Positions 22,505-30,325 of a stretch of 40,192 bases of DNA are shown one piece after another. Source of the DNA: QHCF01 sp003244275 (GTDB lineage: Bacteria; Actinomycetota; Acidimicrobiia; Acidimicrobiales; QHCF01). The position numbers were made by a program, and so were the translations under genes. The DNA lies in the NCBI GenBank assembly GCA_036806345.1, contig DAIROT010000016.1:1-40192 (forward strand), given 5' to 3'. The notes under the pieces are model-generated. The model searched no databases, had not been told where the DNA came from, and saw only the letters and a program-made list of their open reading frames with translations. How positions within the stretch are numbered: position 1 is the first letter of the stretch; every line of letters starts with the position of its first letter.

Positions 22505-23814
22505 CGGGACTCCCGGGCGCGGCGAGCCCGCCAGGTGACGTCCAGAGTGGCGGCCCCAGTGCCGAGCAGCAACACCAGACCAGCCAGTCCCAGTCGCGTG
22601 CTGGCGGGCACCGAAGGTGCGTGGGCGGCGGCCAGGGACTCTTTTTGCTGGGGCCCGGAGCCAAGGGCGAGAGTCGGGTTCTCAGTGGGGTACTCAGAAG
22701 GGCCGGGGGTCAGTTGGGCGGGCGCCGGTATCACCGGCTGGCCCACGGCCGGGGCCGGTATCGTGCCGCCCTTGTAGGCGGCCAGGACCGCCGGGATGGC
22801 GGCGATGGCCTGGGCCTGCCACTGGTCGAGGATGGGCTTGGGGTCGACCCCTGCACCGCCCTGGGGGTGGACCTCGAAGTGGGAGTGGGGCCCCGTGGCG
22901 TCTCCTGTCGCCCCGACGAAGCCGACGATCTGGCCCTGGGTCACCGCGCTCCCGCTGGTCAGACCCTGGACGGTAGCGCTCATGTGGGCCATCAGATAAT
23001 AGGTGGCGTCCGGTTGGGTGACCAGGGCGGTCAGGCCGTAACCGTTGGGGTCGCTATTTGAGTATGTGAGCTGGCCGGTGGCCGGAGCCCGCAGTGGCGT
23101 CCCCGAGGCGGCGATGATGTCATCGCCCATGTGCACGTGGGGAACCGGGCCGGGACGGGGCTCGAGCCAGTCGTCGGTGTAGTACACGTCGCCGGCCACC
23201 GGGAACTGGCCCATGCCGGCCACCTCGGCCTGCAGCGGGGTCATGCCGGCCTGCTCCAGGGGGGCGAGGGCGGCGATGAGGGCCGAGGTATTGCTGGGGG
23301 GGGACCGGTGAACCGAGTTGGCGATGGCCTGCAGGGCGGCCGGGAAGGGGGCATTGGCGACCGGGTTGTCACCCGTCCCGCCGGAGGGAACGGTGGGAGG
23401 CGGCGGCTGAGCCGGAGACAAGGTGTTCCCGGCAGGACCCGGGTTGGCCTGTCCCGGGTTGCCCGTTCCCGGGTTGCCCGTTCCCGGGTTGCCCTGTGGA
23501 GTCTTGACCGGCGGGATGCTGGCCGGCGGTGGGGAGTTGGTCGACCGGGATCTGGTGGTCGTGGGGGGGGACGCGACGGTGGTCGTGGTGGGCGGCATCG
23601 TGGTGGTTGGCGAGCAAAGGATCGGACAGGTCTGGGTGGTGTTGGTGGACTGACTGGCCTGGTCTTGGCTGGCCGCGGCCGAGGTGGATGCTTCGGCAGG
23701 CCCGGCCGTGCTCCATACTCCCAGGAAACCCGCACCCGAGGAGGTCACCGCCAGGGCCGCCAGCATTCTTGTCCCGAACAGGACAGGACGTCGTCGAGCC
23801 GCGCAAAATGCCAT
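22501..23814 (-). CDS. Secreted M23-family peptidase (LytM-like) with C-terminal membrane anchor
   Basis: The 437-residue product starts with an Arg-rich n-region and hydrophobic segment, RMLAALAVTSSGAGFLGV, ending near AEAS. A long Thr/Ser/Pro-rich linker includes NPGTG repeats. The M23 domain near residues 225-345 has zinc ligands in HVHMGDDIIAASG (HxxxD) and the HxH of GPHSHFEVHPQGG. A second Pro-rich stretch precedes a C-terminal helix, LGLAGLVLLLGTGAATLDV, with a basic tail. No LPxTG is seen. It should cleave peptidoglycan peptides outside the membrane or regulate such cleavage. ATG 23814 is preferred over an upstream GTG because the extra residues carry no signal features. It is convergent with the NifU gene and near a PBP gene. 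Confidence 0.87.
   Translation of the reverse strand: MAFCAARRRPVLFGTRMLAALAVTSSGAGFLGVWSTAGPAEASTSAAASQDQASQSTNTTQTCPILCSPTTTMPPTTTTVASPPTTTRSRSTNSPPPASIPPVKTPQGNPGTGNPGTGNPGQANPGPAGNTLSPAQPPPPTVPSGGTGDNPVANAPFPAALQAIANSVHRSPPSNTSALIAALAPLEQAGMTPLQAEVAGMGQFPVAGDVYYTDDWLEPRPGPVPHVHMGDDIIAASGTPLRAPATGQLTYSNSDPNGYGLTALVTQPDATYYLMAHMSATVQGLTSGSAVTQGQIVGFVGATGDATGPHSHFEVHPQGGAGVDPKPILDQWQAQAIAAIPAVLAAYKGGTIPAPAVGQPVIPAPAQLTPGPSEYPTENPTLALGSGPQQKESLAAAHAPSVPASTRLGLAGLVLLLGTGAATLDVTWRARRARESR
23441..23500 (-). repeat. 15-bp tandem repeat in the linker of the M23 peptidase
   Basis: Four consecutive 15-bp units, GGGTTGCCCGTTCCC-like on the plus strand. They encode NPGTG-type pentapeptides. The middle two units are identical and the outer two diverged. 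Confidence 0.85.
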
Positions 23815-23952
23815 CTGTGGTAAGTCCGTCTCTCCATGGGCGGGGTCCACCCTGGCCGCGCCCGTTGAGCCATCATGGCCCATGTGATGACCTGCTCGCC
23901 ACCACGGCTAGTGGGCCAGCGGGCAGCCAGGCCCGGCTAGCCTCCGCCCGGC

Positions 23953-25194
23953 GTGCTTGTCGCCAAGCTGGTCCTGCTCGGCGTAGGGGTGGCGGGAGCG
24001 GTGGCCCGACCGCTCCGATTGCCCGCCTGGGCGGTGCCCACCGCCTCGGTGGTGCTGGCTCTGGGCCTGGGCCTGATAGGACCAGGCGACGCTGGTCGGG
24101 CGCTGCGCCCTTTGGTCGATCCACTGGCCTTCTTGTTGGCCGCCGTGCCTCTCGCCGTTCTCCTGGATCGAATTGGCCTCTTCGAGAGCCTTGCCGGTGT
24201 GCTCACCGGCGGCCCAAGGGTGGTCCCCGGACTGTGGGCCCTGGCTGCCGTCGTCACCACGGTGCTCAACCTGGACGCCTCGGTTGTGCTGCTCACGCCC
24301 CTTTACGTCCGGGTGGCTCGACGCACGGGTCTCTGCCCCCGGGCGGTGGGCTTCCAGCCAGTGTTGCTGGCCTGCCTGGCCTCGTCTGCCCTGCCCGTTT
24401 CCAACCTGACCAACCTCATCGCCGCAGCCCGCACCGGCACCAGCCCCGGCTCCTTCATCACCCACCTGGCCGTACCGTCACTGGCGGCCACCATGGTGGG
24501 CTACTGGTGCTACCAACGGGCACTGCGCCCCGGGCGCCCTGAGCACCTGGACCGCCAACGTCCCGAGCGGCGAGCACTGATCCTGGGCGGCACGGTGATC
24601 GTCCTGGTGTTGGTCGGCTTCGTGGCCGGGCCAGGGTTTGGAGTGGCGCCCTGGGAAGTGGCCGTGGGTGCCGACGTGGTCCTGGTCCTCGCCACCACCC
24701 GGGACAGCACCTCCCGGCCGGCCATACCGCTGAGCGCCAGGCTGCGGGGCGTCATACCGTGGGGCGTCATACCGTGGGGTACCGCCCTGGTAGCCGCCTC
24801 TCTGGCGGTGCTGGCCGATGCGGCAGTGGCCCACCTGGCTATCGGCCACCTCATCGGCGGGGTCGGCCTGGCGGCGCAGGCCCGCACCACCGCGGTGGCG
24901 GCGGGGGCGGCCAACGCAGTCAACAATCTGCCCGCTCTGCTGCTGGCCCTGCCGAGCTTGTCCCATGGACCCAGCTGCGCACTGTGGGCGGTGCTGTTGG
25001 GAGTCAACATCGGCCCGTCTCTGGTCGTCACCGGATCGCTGGCCAGCCTGTTGTGGCTGGACTCGATGGGCCGGCTGGGCGTCAGCGTCACCGCCTGGGA
25101 TTACAGCCGGGTGGGTGTCCGGGTAGGGCTACCGGCGCTGTTGGTCGCCCTCGGCGTGCTCCTCGCCCTCAGCGTCCTGACCGGCTGCTCCTAG
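23953..25194 (+). CDS. ArsB/NhaD-like (SLC13/IT superfamily) membrane permease
   Basis: The 413-residue protein has about ten to twelve hydrophobic helices. Family features of the ion-transporter (ArsB/CitMHS/NhaD) group are seen in the first half, PLVDPLAFLLAAVPLAVLLD and VVTTVLNLDASVVLLTPLYV, with SSALPVSNLTNLIAA after it. In the second half are AAGAANAVNNLPALLLALPS and VNIGPSLVVTGSLASLLWLD, the paired N/D/T-rich re-entrant motifs. The substrate may be arsenite, Na+/H+ or an organic anion; no ArsR, ArsA or ArsC neighbour favours arsenite. GTG 23953 has TAGCCT 9 nt upstream. A 15-bp duplication gives GVIPWGVIPWG. Confidence 0.82.
   Translation: MLVAKLVLLGVGVAGAVARPLRLPAWAVPTASVVLALGLGLIGPGDAGRALRPLVDPLAFLLAAVPLAVLLDRIGLFESLAGVLTGGPRVVPGLWALAAVVTTVLNLDASVVLLTPLYVRVARRTGLCPRAVGFQPVLLACLASSALPVSNLTNLIAAARTGTSPGSFITHLAVPSLAATMVGYWCYQRALRPGRPEHLDRQRPERRALILGGTVIVLVLVGFVAGPGFGVAPWEVAVGADVVLVLATTRDSTSRPAIPLSARLRGVIPWGVIPWGTALVAASLAVLADAAVAHLAIGHLIGGVGLAAQARTTAVAAGAANAVNNLPALLLALPSLSHGPSCALWAVLLGVNIGPSLVVTGSLASLLWLDSMGRLGVSVTAWDYSRVGVRVGLPALLVALGVLLALSVLTGCS
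24746..24775 (+). repeat. 15-bp tandem duplication in the permease gene
   Basis: GGGGCGTCATACCGT occurs exactly twice in a row (24746-24760, 24761-24775), encoding GVIPW twice in a loop between two membrane helices. Confidence 0.95.
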
Positions 25195-25260
25195 CGGCTA
25201 ACCAGGCGTCGGCCCGGGCTGGCTGCGACCGGCCGGCCCCCAGAACTTCCCCCGGCCCGT

Positions 25261-25266
25261 TACCCT
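25261..25266 (+). promoter_or_regulatory. -10-like box TACCCT for the PBP gene
   Basis: TACCCT lies 9 nt before GTG 25276, with only a weak CAGGA between. Confidence 0.35.
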
Positions 25267-25275
25267 TCAGGATCA

Positions 25276-27543
25276 GTGCAGCACCGGAGATTCGCCCGTC
25301 GCTTTCTCGCCACCTGCGGTTTGGGGGGGGTTACCCTGGCTCTGTTGGTAGGACTCCTGGTCCCCGCCGCCCAGGGTCTGGCCAACGCCACCCAGGTCGG
25401 AGGGGTGAGCAATCCTTTGCAGCTGAGGCGACTGAACCTGCCCTCCAAGGTCTTCGATCGCAACGGGAACCTCCTGGCCGTACTGTCAGACGCTGACAAC
25501 CGCGAGCCGGTCCCGCTGTCCCAGGTTCCCCACCATGTCATTCAGGCGGTGCTGGACACCGAGGACAACACCTTCTACTTGCATGGAGGAATCGACCTTC
25601 GGTCGATCTTGCGGGCCGCCAAGGCCGACGCCACCTCGGGTCAGGCAGTCCAGGGCGGCTCCACCATCACCCAGCAGCTGGTGAAAAATTCACTGCTCAC
25701 ATCGCAGCACAGCCTCAGCCGCAAGGTCAACGAGGCAGTGCTGGCTTACCGCCTGGCCCACCAGCTCTCCAAGGACCAGATTCTGGATCGGTACCTCAAC
25801 ACCGTGTACTTTGGCAACGGTGCCTACGGCATCGAGGCGGCGGCCAAGACGTATTTTGGGCTGGACGTCAATCAACTCGGCACTGGCCAGGCTGCGCTGC
25901 TGGCTGGTCTCATCAAGGGCCCCAGTCCCTACGACCCCCTCGCCCATCCCCAGGCCGCTCTGCGACGGCGCAACCAGGTGCTCGACCTCATGGTGGCCAA
26001 CCAGGACCTGAGTTCCAGCCGGGCGGCTGCGCTCGAGTCGGTGCCCCTCCCTACCAGCGTGAACAATCCCAGTCCGCAACAGGCCACTCCCTTCGTAGAG
26101 GAGGTCAAGCTCCGGTTGCTGGCGGACCCCCGCCTGGGTCCCACACCCGAGGACCGTTACAGCGCGCTGTACGAGGGAGGCCTGCGCATCACCACCGGCC
26201 TCGACCCCGCCATGCAGGCGCAAGCCGAGGCAGCCGTGCGGCACCAGATGCCCAACTCGGGTGGCCGGTTCACCGCCTCATTGGTGGCAGTGGATCCCGC
26301 CACCGGGATGGTCCGGGCCCTGGTGTCGGGCAACAAGGCATCTCAGACCGGCTATGACGTGGCCACCGGGCGGGGAGGTGGTGGTGGCCGCTCGCCCGGC
26401 TCGGCGTTCAAGCCCATCGTGCTGATGGCTGCTCTGGCTGCCGGCCACAGTCTCTACGACACGGTCGATGGGACGGCTCCCTGCACCTTCCAGCTTCCCC
26501 ACTCCCGACCCTCGCCGCCCCTCCACAACGCCGAGCCGGGCGGGGGCGTGCTCACGCTGCTGAATGCCACCGCTTTGTCGGTGAACTGTGCCTACCTTCG
26601 CCTCGGCGTGGACCTGGGCCTAGGCCTGGGCAATCCGCGGGTTCCTGACATGGCTCACCGGCTCGGGATCCCGGCCGGTGCGACCGTTCCCAATGTCATC
26701 TCGGCGGCCATTGGCGGCGGCGTGGAGGTCACGCCCCTCCAGATGGCCACCGCCTACTCGACCCTGGCTGGCGATGGCGTGCGCCATGCTCCCGACGACG
26801 CAAACGGGCCAGGCCAGTTCGTGCAGAGCGTGGTCGATCCAGCTGGGCACGTGCTGGTGGGTGGGGGAATTCCCGGCCAGCGGGTCGTTCCGTCCCAGGA
26901 GGTGCGAGTGGCCAATCTGGCTCTCCAGGCGGTGGTGACCGGCGGGACGGGCACCTCGGCTGGCATCCCAGGACGCCCGGTGGCAGGCAAGACGGGAACC
27001 ACCGACAATTTCACCAATGCCTGGTTCGTGGGATTCACCCCGCAACTCTGCACCGCCGTGTGGATGGGCTCTCCTCAGGGCGACGTATCCATGACCAACG
27101 TCGGCGGCGTGCCGGAGGTCTTCGGCGGCACTTTCCCGGCGCGCGTGTGGCAGGCGTTCATGGCGCCGGCTCTCGCCAACCAGCCGGTGGCGAGCTTCCC
27201 AGCGCCCGACTACGGGCTCATACCGGCCGGGCAGTACATACAGGCTCCGTACACCAATTCCCCACCACCCACTTCGCCCACCACAATTGGGCCCGGTAGG
27301 ACCAACTCTGGTCCGAACTCGACCATCATCATCCCGGGTCAGGGTCCTCCCACCTATCGGTACATCACCCCTTCCCCTTACTCCACGGCGCCGCAATACC
27401 CCACCTACGTCCCACCTCAATACACCACCTCGCCCCAGCCGACCGATACCACCCCATCCCAGTCGACCGACACCACCCCATCCCAGCCCCCTGTCACGAG
27501 CCAATCGGCGCCGCCCCATCGCCATCGCAGGAGCTATGGGTAG
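25276..27543 (+). CDS. Class A penicillin-binding protein (bifunctional transglycosylase/transpeptidase)
   Basis: The 755-residue product has a short cytosolic tail and one membrane anchor (GGVTLALLVGLLVPAAQGL). The GT51 glycosyltransferase domain has the catalytic Glu in VLDTEDNTFYLHGGID near residues 92-107, QGGSTITQQLVKN, KVNEAVLAYRLA and LNTVYFGNGAYGIEAAAKTY. The transpeptidase domain has the SxxK nucleophile in SPGSAFKPIVL near residue 376, SxN in LSVNCAYL near 437, and KTGTT near 573. A Pro/Thr/Ser-rich tail of about 100 residues contains a 24-bp duplication. It polymerises glycan strands and cross-links peptides outside the membrane and is a beta-lactam target. It is typical of actinobacterial PonA-type enzymes in size. 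Confidence 0.93.
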   Translation: MQHRRFARRFLATCGLGGVTLALLVGLLVPAAQGLANATQVGGVSNPLQLRRLNLPSKVFDRNGNLLAVLSDADNREPVPLSQVPHHVIQAVLDTEDNTFYLHGGIDLRSILRAAKADATSGQAVQGGSTITQQLVKNSLLTSQHSLSRKVNEAVLAYRLAHQLSKDQILDRYLNTVYFGNGAYGIEAAAKTYFGLDVNQLGTGQAALLAGLIKGPSPYDPLAHPQAALRRRNQVLDLMVANQDLSSSRAAALESVPLPTSVNNPSPQQATPFVEEVKLRLLADPRLGPTPEDRYSALYEGGLRITTGLDPAMQAQAEAAVRHQMPNSGGRFTASLVAVDPATGMVRALVSGNKASQTGYDVATGRGGGGGRSPGSAFKPIVLMAALAAGHSLYDTVDGTAPCTFQLPHSRPSPPLHNAEPGGGVLTLLNATALSVNCAYLRLGVDLGLGLGNPRVPDMAHRLGIPAGATVPNVISAAIGGGVEVTPLQMATAYSTLAGDGVRHAPDDANGPGQFVQSVVDPAGHVLVGGGIPGQRVVPSQEVRVANLALQAVVTGGTGTSAGIPGRPVAGKTGTTDNFTNAWFVGFTPQLCTAVWMGSPQGDVSMTNVGGVPEVFGGTFPARVWQAFMAPALANQPVASFPAPDYGLIPAGQYIQAPYTNSPPPTSPTTIGPGRTNSGPNSTIIIPGQGPPTYRYITPSPYSTAPQYPTYVPPQYTTSPQPTDTTPSQSTDTTPSQPPVTSQSAPPHRHRRSYG
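27441..27488 (+). repeat. 24-bp tandem duplication in the PBP tail
   Basis: Units 27441-27464 and 27465-27488 encode TDTTPSQS and TDTTPSQP. Confidence 0.85.
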
Positions 27544-27562
27544 CAACAGGAGCCCTGGGTAA

Positions 27563-28357
27563 TTGAGTAGTCCGGTGGGGCCACAGCAGGGCAACCACTC
27601 CGACGACAGGAGGAACCCGGGCGGGCAGAGTCCCAGCGCGGATCCGGGCGGGCTGCGTACCCTCTTAGAGGTCCAAGAGCATGACACTGCGCTCGACCGG
27701 CTCCGGCACCGTCGCCAGACCCTTCCAGAGCGCACCGCGCTGGACCAGGCGGGCCAGCAGATGGCCGAACTGGCGGCTCGTTGGGCGGAGGCCGAGGGGC
27801 GCCTGGCCGAATTGAGCCAGGGGCAGGCCCACGTCGAGGCTGACATTGCCTCGGTCGGCCGACGCATCGTCGACATCGAGAGCCGCCTCTACGGGGGAAT
27901 GGTCTCTGCCTCCCGGGAGCTGCAGGCCATGGCGGCCGAGGTGCAATCCCTCCAGCGGAGACGCACCGACATGGAGGATCGAGCGCTGGAGGTGATGGAA
28001 CAGACTGAGCCAGTGGAAGCCGAGCTGGTTGCCATCAGGGAGGAGCGAGCGAGCATGGAGGTCACGACGGTGCGGCTCGAGGAGGCGGTTGCCGCGGCCG
28101 AGGCGGTCATTGACGCTGGAGCGGTAGAGGAATCCAGCGCCAGGGCAGCTCTGGCCATTCAGTTGCCCGGCGAGCTGAAGCTGCGTTACGAGGCGTTGCG
28201 CAAGAGCTTGGGGGGGGTGGGCGCCGCCCAGTTGGTCAATGGCTGCTGCCAGGGATGCCACCTCCGGCTGCCGGCTATTGAAGTCGATCGTATCCGCCAC
28301 CTTCCGCCTGGAACGGTGGCGACCTGCGAACAGTGCGACCGCATCCTGGTGTACTGA
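27563..28357 (+). CDS. Zinc-ribbon coiled-coil protein (CT398-like, C4-type zinc ribbon)
   Basis: The 264-residue product is mostly a long coiled coil (about residues 30-195; EVQEHDTALDRLRHRR, ADIASVGRRIVDIESRLYGG and ELQAMAAEVQSLQRRRTDME). A C-terminal zinc ribbon has two Cys pairs, CCQGCHLRLP and CEQC. Members of this family are structural coiled-coil proteins of uncertain role, reported to bind sigma-54 or flagellar partners in Chlamydia and widespread in actinobacteria. The first 30 residues from the TTG start are polar and unconserved-looking; a later start is possible. It follows the PBP gene by 19 bp on the same strand. Confidence 0.85.
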   Translation: MSSPVGPQQGNHSDDRRNPGGQSPSADPGGLRTLLEVQEHDTALDRLRHRRQTLPERTALDQAGQQMAELAARWAEAEGRLAELSQGQAHVEADIASVGRRIVDIESRLYGGMVSASRELQAMAAEVQSLQRRRTDMEDRALEVMEQTEPVEAELVAIREERASMEVTTVRLEEAVAAAEAVIDAGAVEESSARAALAIQLPGELKLRYEALRKSLGGVGAAQLVNGCCQGCHLRLPAIEVDRIRHLPPGTVATCEQCDRILVY

Positions 28358-28364
28358 CCGGCTG

Positions 28365-28802
28365 TCAGCGGCCCGACCCGGTGGCCGCCCGCCGGCCTGC
28401 CGGTCCGGTGACTGCCCGCCGGCCTGCTAAACCGGTGGCCGTACCCTGGAGACGTCGACACCGGCGAAACTGATCTGTGTCCGCACCGTGTCCCAGCTCA
28501 CTCCAGTTGCCGGCCAATCGTCGATGAATCCCTACGACATCGGTCGAGAACCACCCCGTGCAGATGCCCTCATAGGCTGAGGGGGCGCGGCGCAGCATGG
28601 CGAGATACAAGGGGGGCAGCAGACGCCCGAGGTGGAGGGGAAGCTCGTCGAGCACGTCGAGAACGACACTGGGCCAACTTCGTGCCTCGAGGCGCGCCCC
28701 CAACTCCCGCGAGACCCCGTGGTGTCCGGCGCCCATGCCCGCCGACAGGATCACGATGGGCCGGCCAGGAGTCGGGACCGGAAGGATCCTCCCCAGCGTC
28801 AT
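28365..28802 (-). pseudogene. Truncated MGDG-synthase-like glycosyltransferase (N-terminal fragment)
   Basis: From ATG 28802 the text matches the N-terminal acceptor-side domain of the monogalactosyldiacylglycerol synthase family: GRPIVILSAGMGAGHHGVSR, ELGARLEARSWPSVVLDVLD and LLPPLYLAMLRRAPSAYEGI. It fades after about 105 residues into repetitive Gly/Arg text (GTATGLAGRRAVTGPAGRRA) and stops at 28365. Intact enzymes are about 370-400 residues and need the C-terminal nucleotide-sugar domain, absent here. It is therefore a decayed fragment, possibly the remains of a glycolipid synthase. Confidence 0.65.
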
Positions 28803-28901
28803 GGCCCGTCCACCTGGGCTGTGAGAGGGATGAGACTGGAGGGCACAGGTCTGAGAGGCACGGGTGATCTTCTCCCCAGCCAGGGCAAAGATCAACCTTG
28901 C

Positions 28902-29258
28902 TCAGGCCTCGCCGCACACCAGCGGTGAGCGGGCCACCATGACCACACCCACCACCATCAACACGATCGCGGCCCCTTCGAAGCCCAGAAACAGGCCGCC
29001 CAGGCGGATGTGCTCGCCAAACAACCCAGCCCCGAGCCCGATACCGCAGATGGGCTCGGCAATGGGCAAAGCCGCCGAGCATCTAGCCACCGACCATGGC
29101 CGCTATCCCAGCCAGCCAGACCGGACGGTGGGCCAGATCGATCAGGAGGCGGATCGACAACCGCTCATCGGCCGGAGCCTGGGCGGCGGCATGCTGTTGG
29201 ACACAAAACCCAGCCCCAGGAGAGAGGCGGCTCCCAGTCCAATGGCGATGACCAGCAT
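28902..29258 (-). pseudogene. Decayed DMT/EamA-type transporter with internal deletion
   Basis: From ATG 29258 one frame reads VIAIGLGAASLLGLGFV. A shifted frame continues QHAAAQAPADERLSIRLLID and RPVWLAGIAAMVGG, then hits a TAG where the family has GQ. The middle of the protein is missing. The C-terminal repeat then appears in another frame: LPIAEPICGIGLGAGLFGEH and FEGAAIVLMVVGVVMVARSP, ending at 28902. An intact relative would be about 280 residues. There is one frameshift, one in-frame stop and a large deletion, so it is a pseudogene. Confidence 0.75.
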
Positions 29259-29272
29259 CTGAGTTGGCCTCG

Positions 29273-30325
29273 CTAGCCGGTCAGGGGTCTTGCGTCAACC
29301 GGCCGGGGCTCCGGCGGCTCGGGCTCCGGCGGCTCGGGCTCCACCGGCTCGGCGAGGGGGTCACGATCGGCTTCGGCCGTGAAGCTGACGGCGATCTTCA
29401 CCTCCGGGCGCCGCTCCTCCGTCATGCCCAAGCGCACAAAGGTGGCCTTGTCCGCTATGGTAAAGGGTGGCTGGGTCATCGAGCGGGGCCACAGGCGGTA
29501 GCGCAGCACCACATTGATCTCGGCGGCCAACAGCACGAGCATGGCTCCGAGGTAGAGCCAGGACAGCAGCCCGATGACGATGGCGAAGAAGCCGTACACG
29601 CTGCTGGCATGGTGGAGCGTGTGACGGACGTAGTACCCCCCCAACGCCTGCAGGAGCTCCCAGAAGATGGTGGCCAGCACGGCCCCAGGAGCGACGTCCC
29701 TCCACGTGAGGGGAGCGGCCGTGAGGACCTTGAAGGCGACGAACGACAAGGCGAGGTTGACGATGACCGATGCCCCCGTCGACCAGATCTGTGACGCCCC
29801 TCCGTGCACCACGACCGGTGCCACATCGGCCAGGGCGGTCGTAAGGAGGGTGGCCACGCCGAGGAGGCCCAGGATGGCAAAGCCGCGCAGACGGCGCATG
29901 ATGAAGCTGGGCCAGTCCGTCAATGGGACGTTCCAGACCGTGTTCATGGCGTTCTCGGCGGCCTGGCCAATCCCTTGCACCCCGTAGATCGTGCCGAAGA
30001 TGCCCGCGGCCAGGGCGGCCCCGCTGCCCCGCAGGCTGTGGGTCTGGCTACGCAGCTGGGTCCCGATGATGGGGAAGTTGCCTAATGCCGAGTTGGTCAG
30101 CTGCCTTTGGAGGTGAGGATGCCCGGAGAGGATGAAGCCGAGGATGGTGGCGAACAACAATAGGAGGGGGAACAGCGAGAACAGGCCGTAGTAGGCCATG
30201 AGAGCGGCCTTGCCGCCGGCCTGGTCATTGCCGAATTTCTGGAACACGGCAAAGGGGAAGGCGACGACCACATGGCGCTGCTGGAACTTGTCTATTCGCC
30301 GAACGACGACTTCGGCCGGGTTCAC
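29273..30325 (-). CDS. YihY/BrkB family inner membrane protein
   Basis: The 350-residue product has a YihY/virulence-factor-BrkB domain with six membrane helices: ALMAYYGLFSLFPLLLLFAT, LAAGIFGTIYGVQGIGQAAE, GFAILGLLGVATLLTTALA, IVNLALSFVAFKVL, GAVLATIFWELLQALGGYY and VIGLLSWLYLGAMLVLLAAE. The conserved AENAMNTVWNVP loop is present. The C-terminus is a Glu/Pro-rich tail from a 15-bp tandem repeat. The molecular role of the family is unsettled; it is not the RNase BN once proposed. GTG 30325 overlaps the pgi stop by 4 bp, so it is the last gene of a zwf-pgi-yihY operon. Confidence 0.88.
   Translation of the reverse strand: MNPAEVVVRRIDKFQQRHVVVAFPFAVFQKFGNDQAGGKAALMAYYGLFSLFPLLLLFATILGFILSGHPHLQRQLTNSALGNFPIIGTQLRSQTHSLRGSGAALAAGIFGTIYGVQGIGQAAENAMNTVWNVPLTDWPSFIMRRLRGFAILGLLGVATLLTTALADVAPVVVHGGASQIWSTGASVIVNLALSFVAFKVLTAAPLTWRDVAPGAVLATIFWELLQALGGYYVRHTLHHASSVYGFFAIVIGLLSWLYLGAMLVLLAAEINVVLRYRLWPRSMTQPPFTIADKATFVRLGMTEERRPEVKIAVSFTAEADRDPLAEPVEPEPPEPEPPEPRPVDARPLTG
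29309..29352 (-). repeat. 15-bp tandem repeat at the C-terminus of the YihY gene
   Basis: CTCCGGCGGCTCGGG on the plus strand repeats at 29309-29323 and 29324-29338 with a diverged third unit. It encodes PEPEP-like pentapeptides. Confidence 0.9.

Noticed and set aside
22501..23814. Sortase-anchored surface protein
   Set aside because: The C-terminal helix and basic tail fit, but no LPxTG-like motif precedes them.
23953..25194. A dedicated arsenic resistance operon
   Set aside because: Only an ArsB-like permease is present, with no ArsR, ArsC, ArsA or Acr3 nearby; family resemblance alone does not give the substrate.
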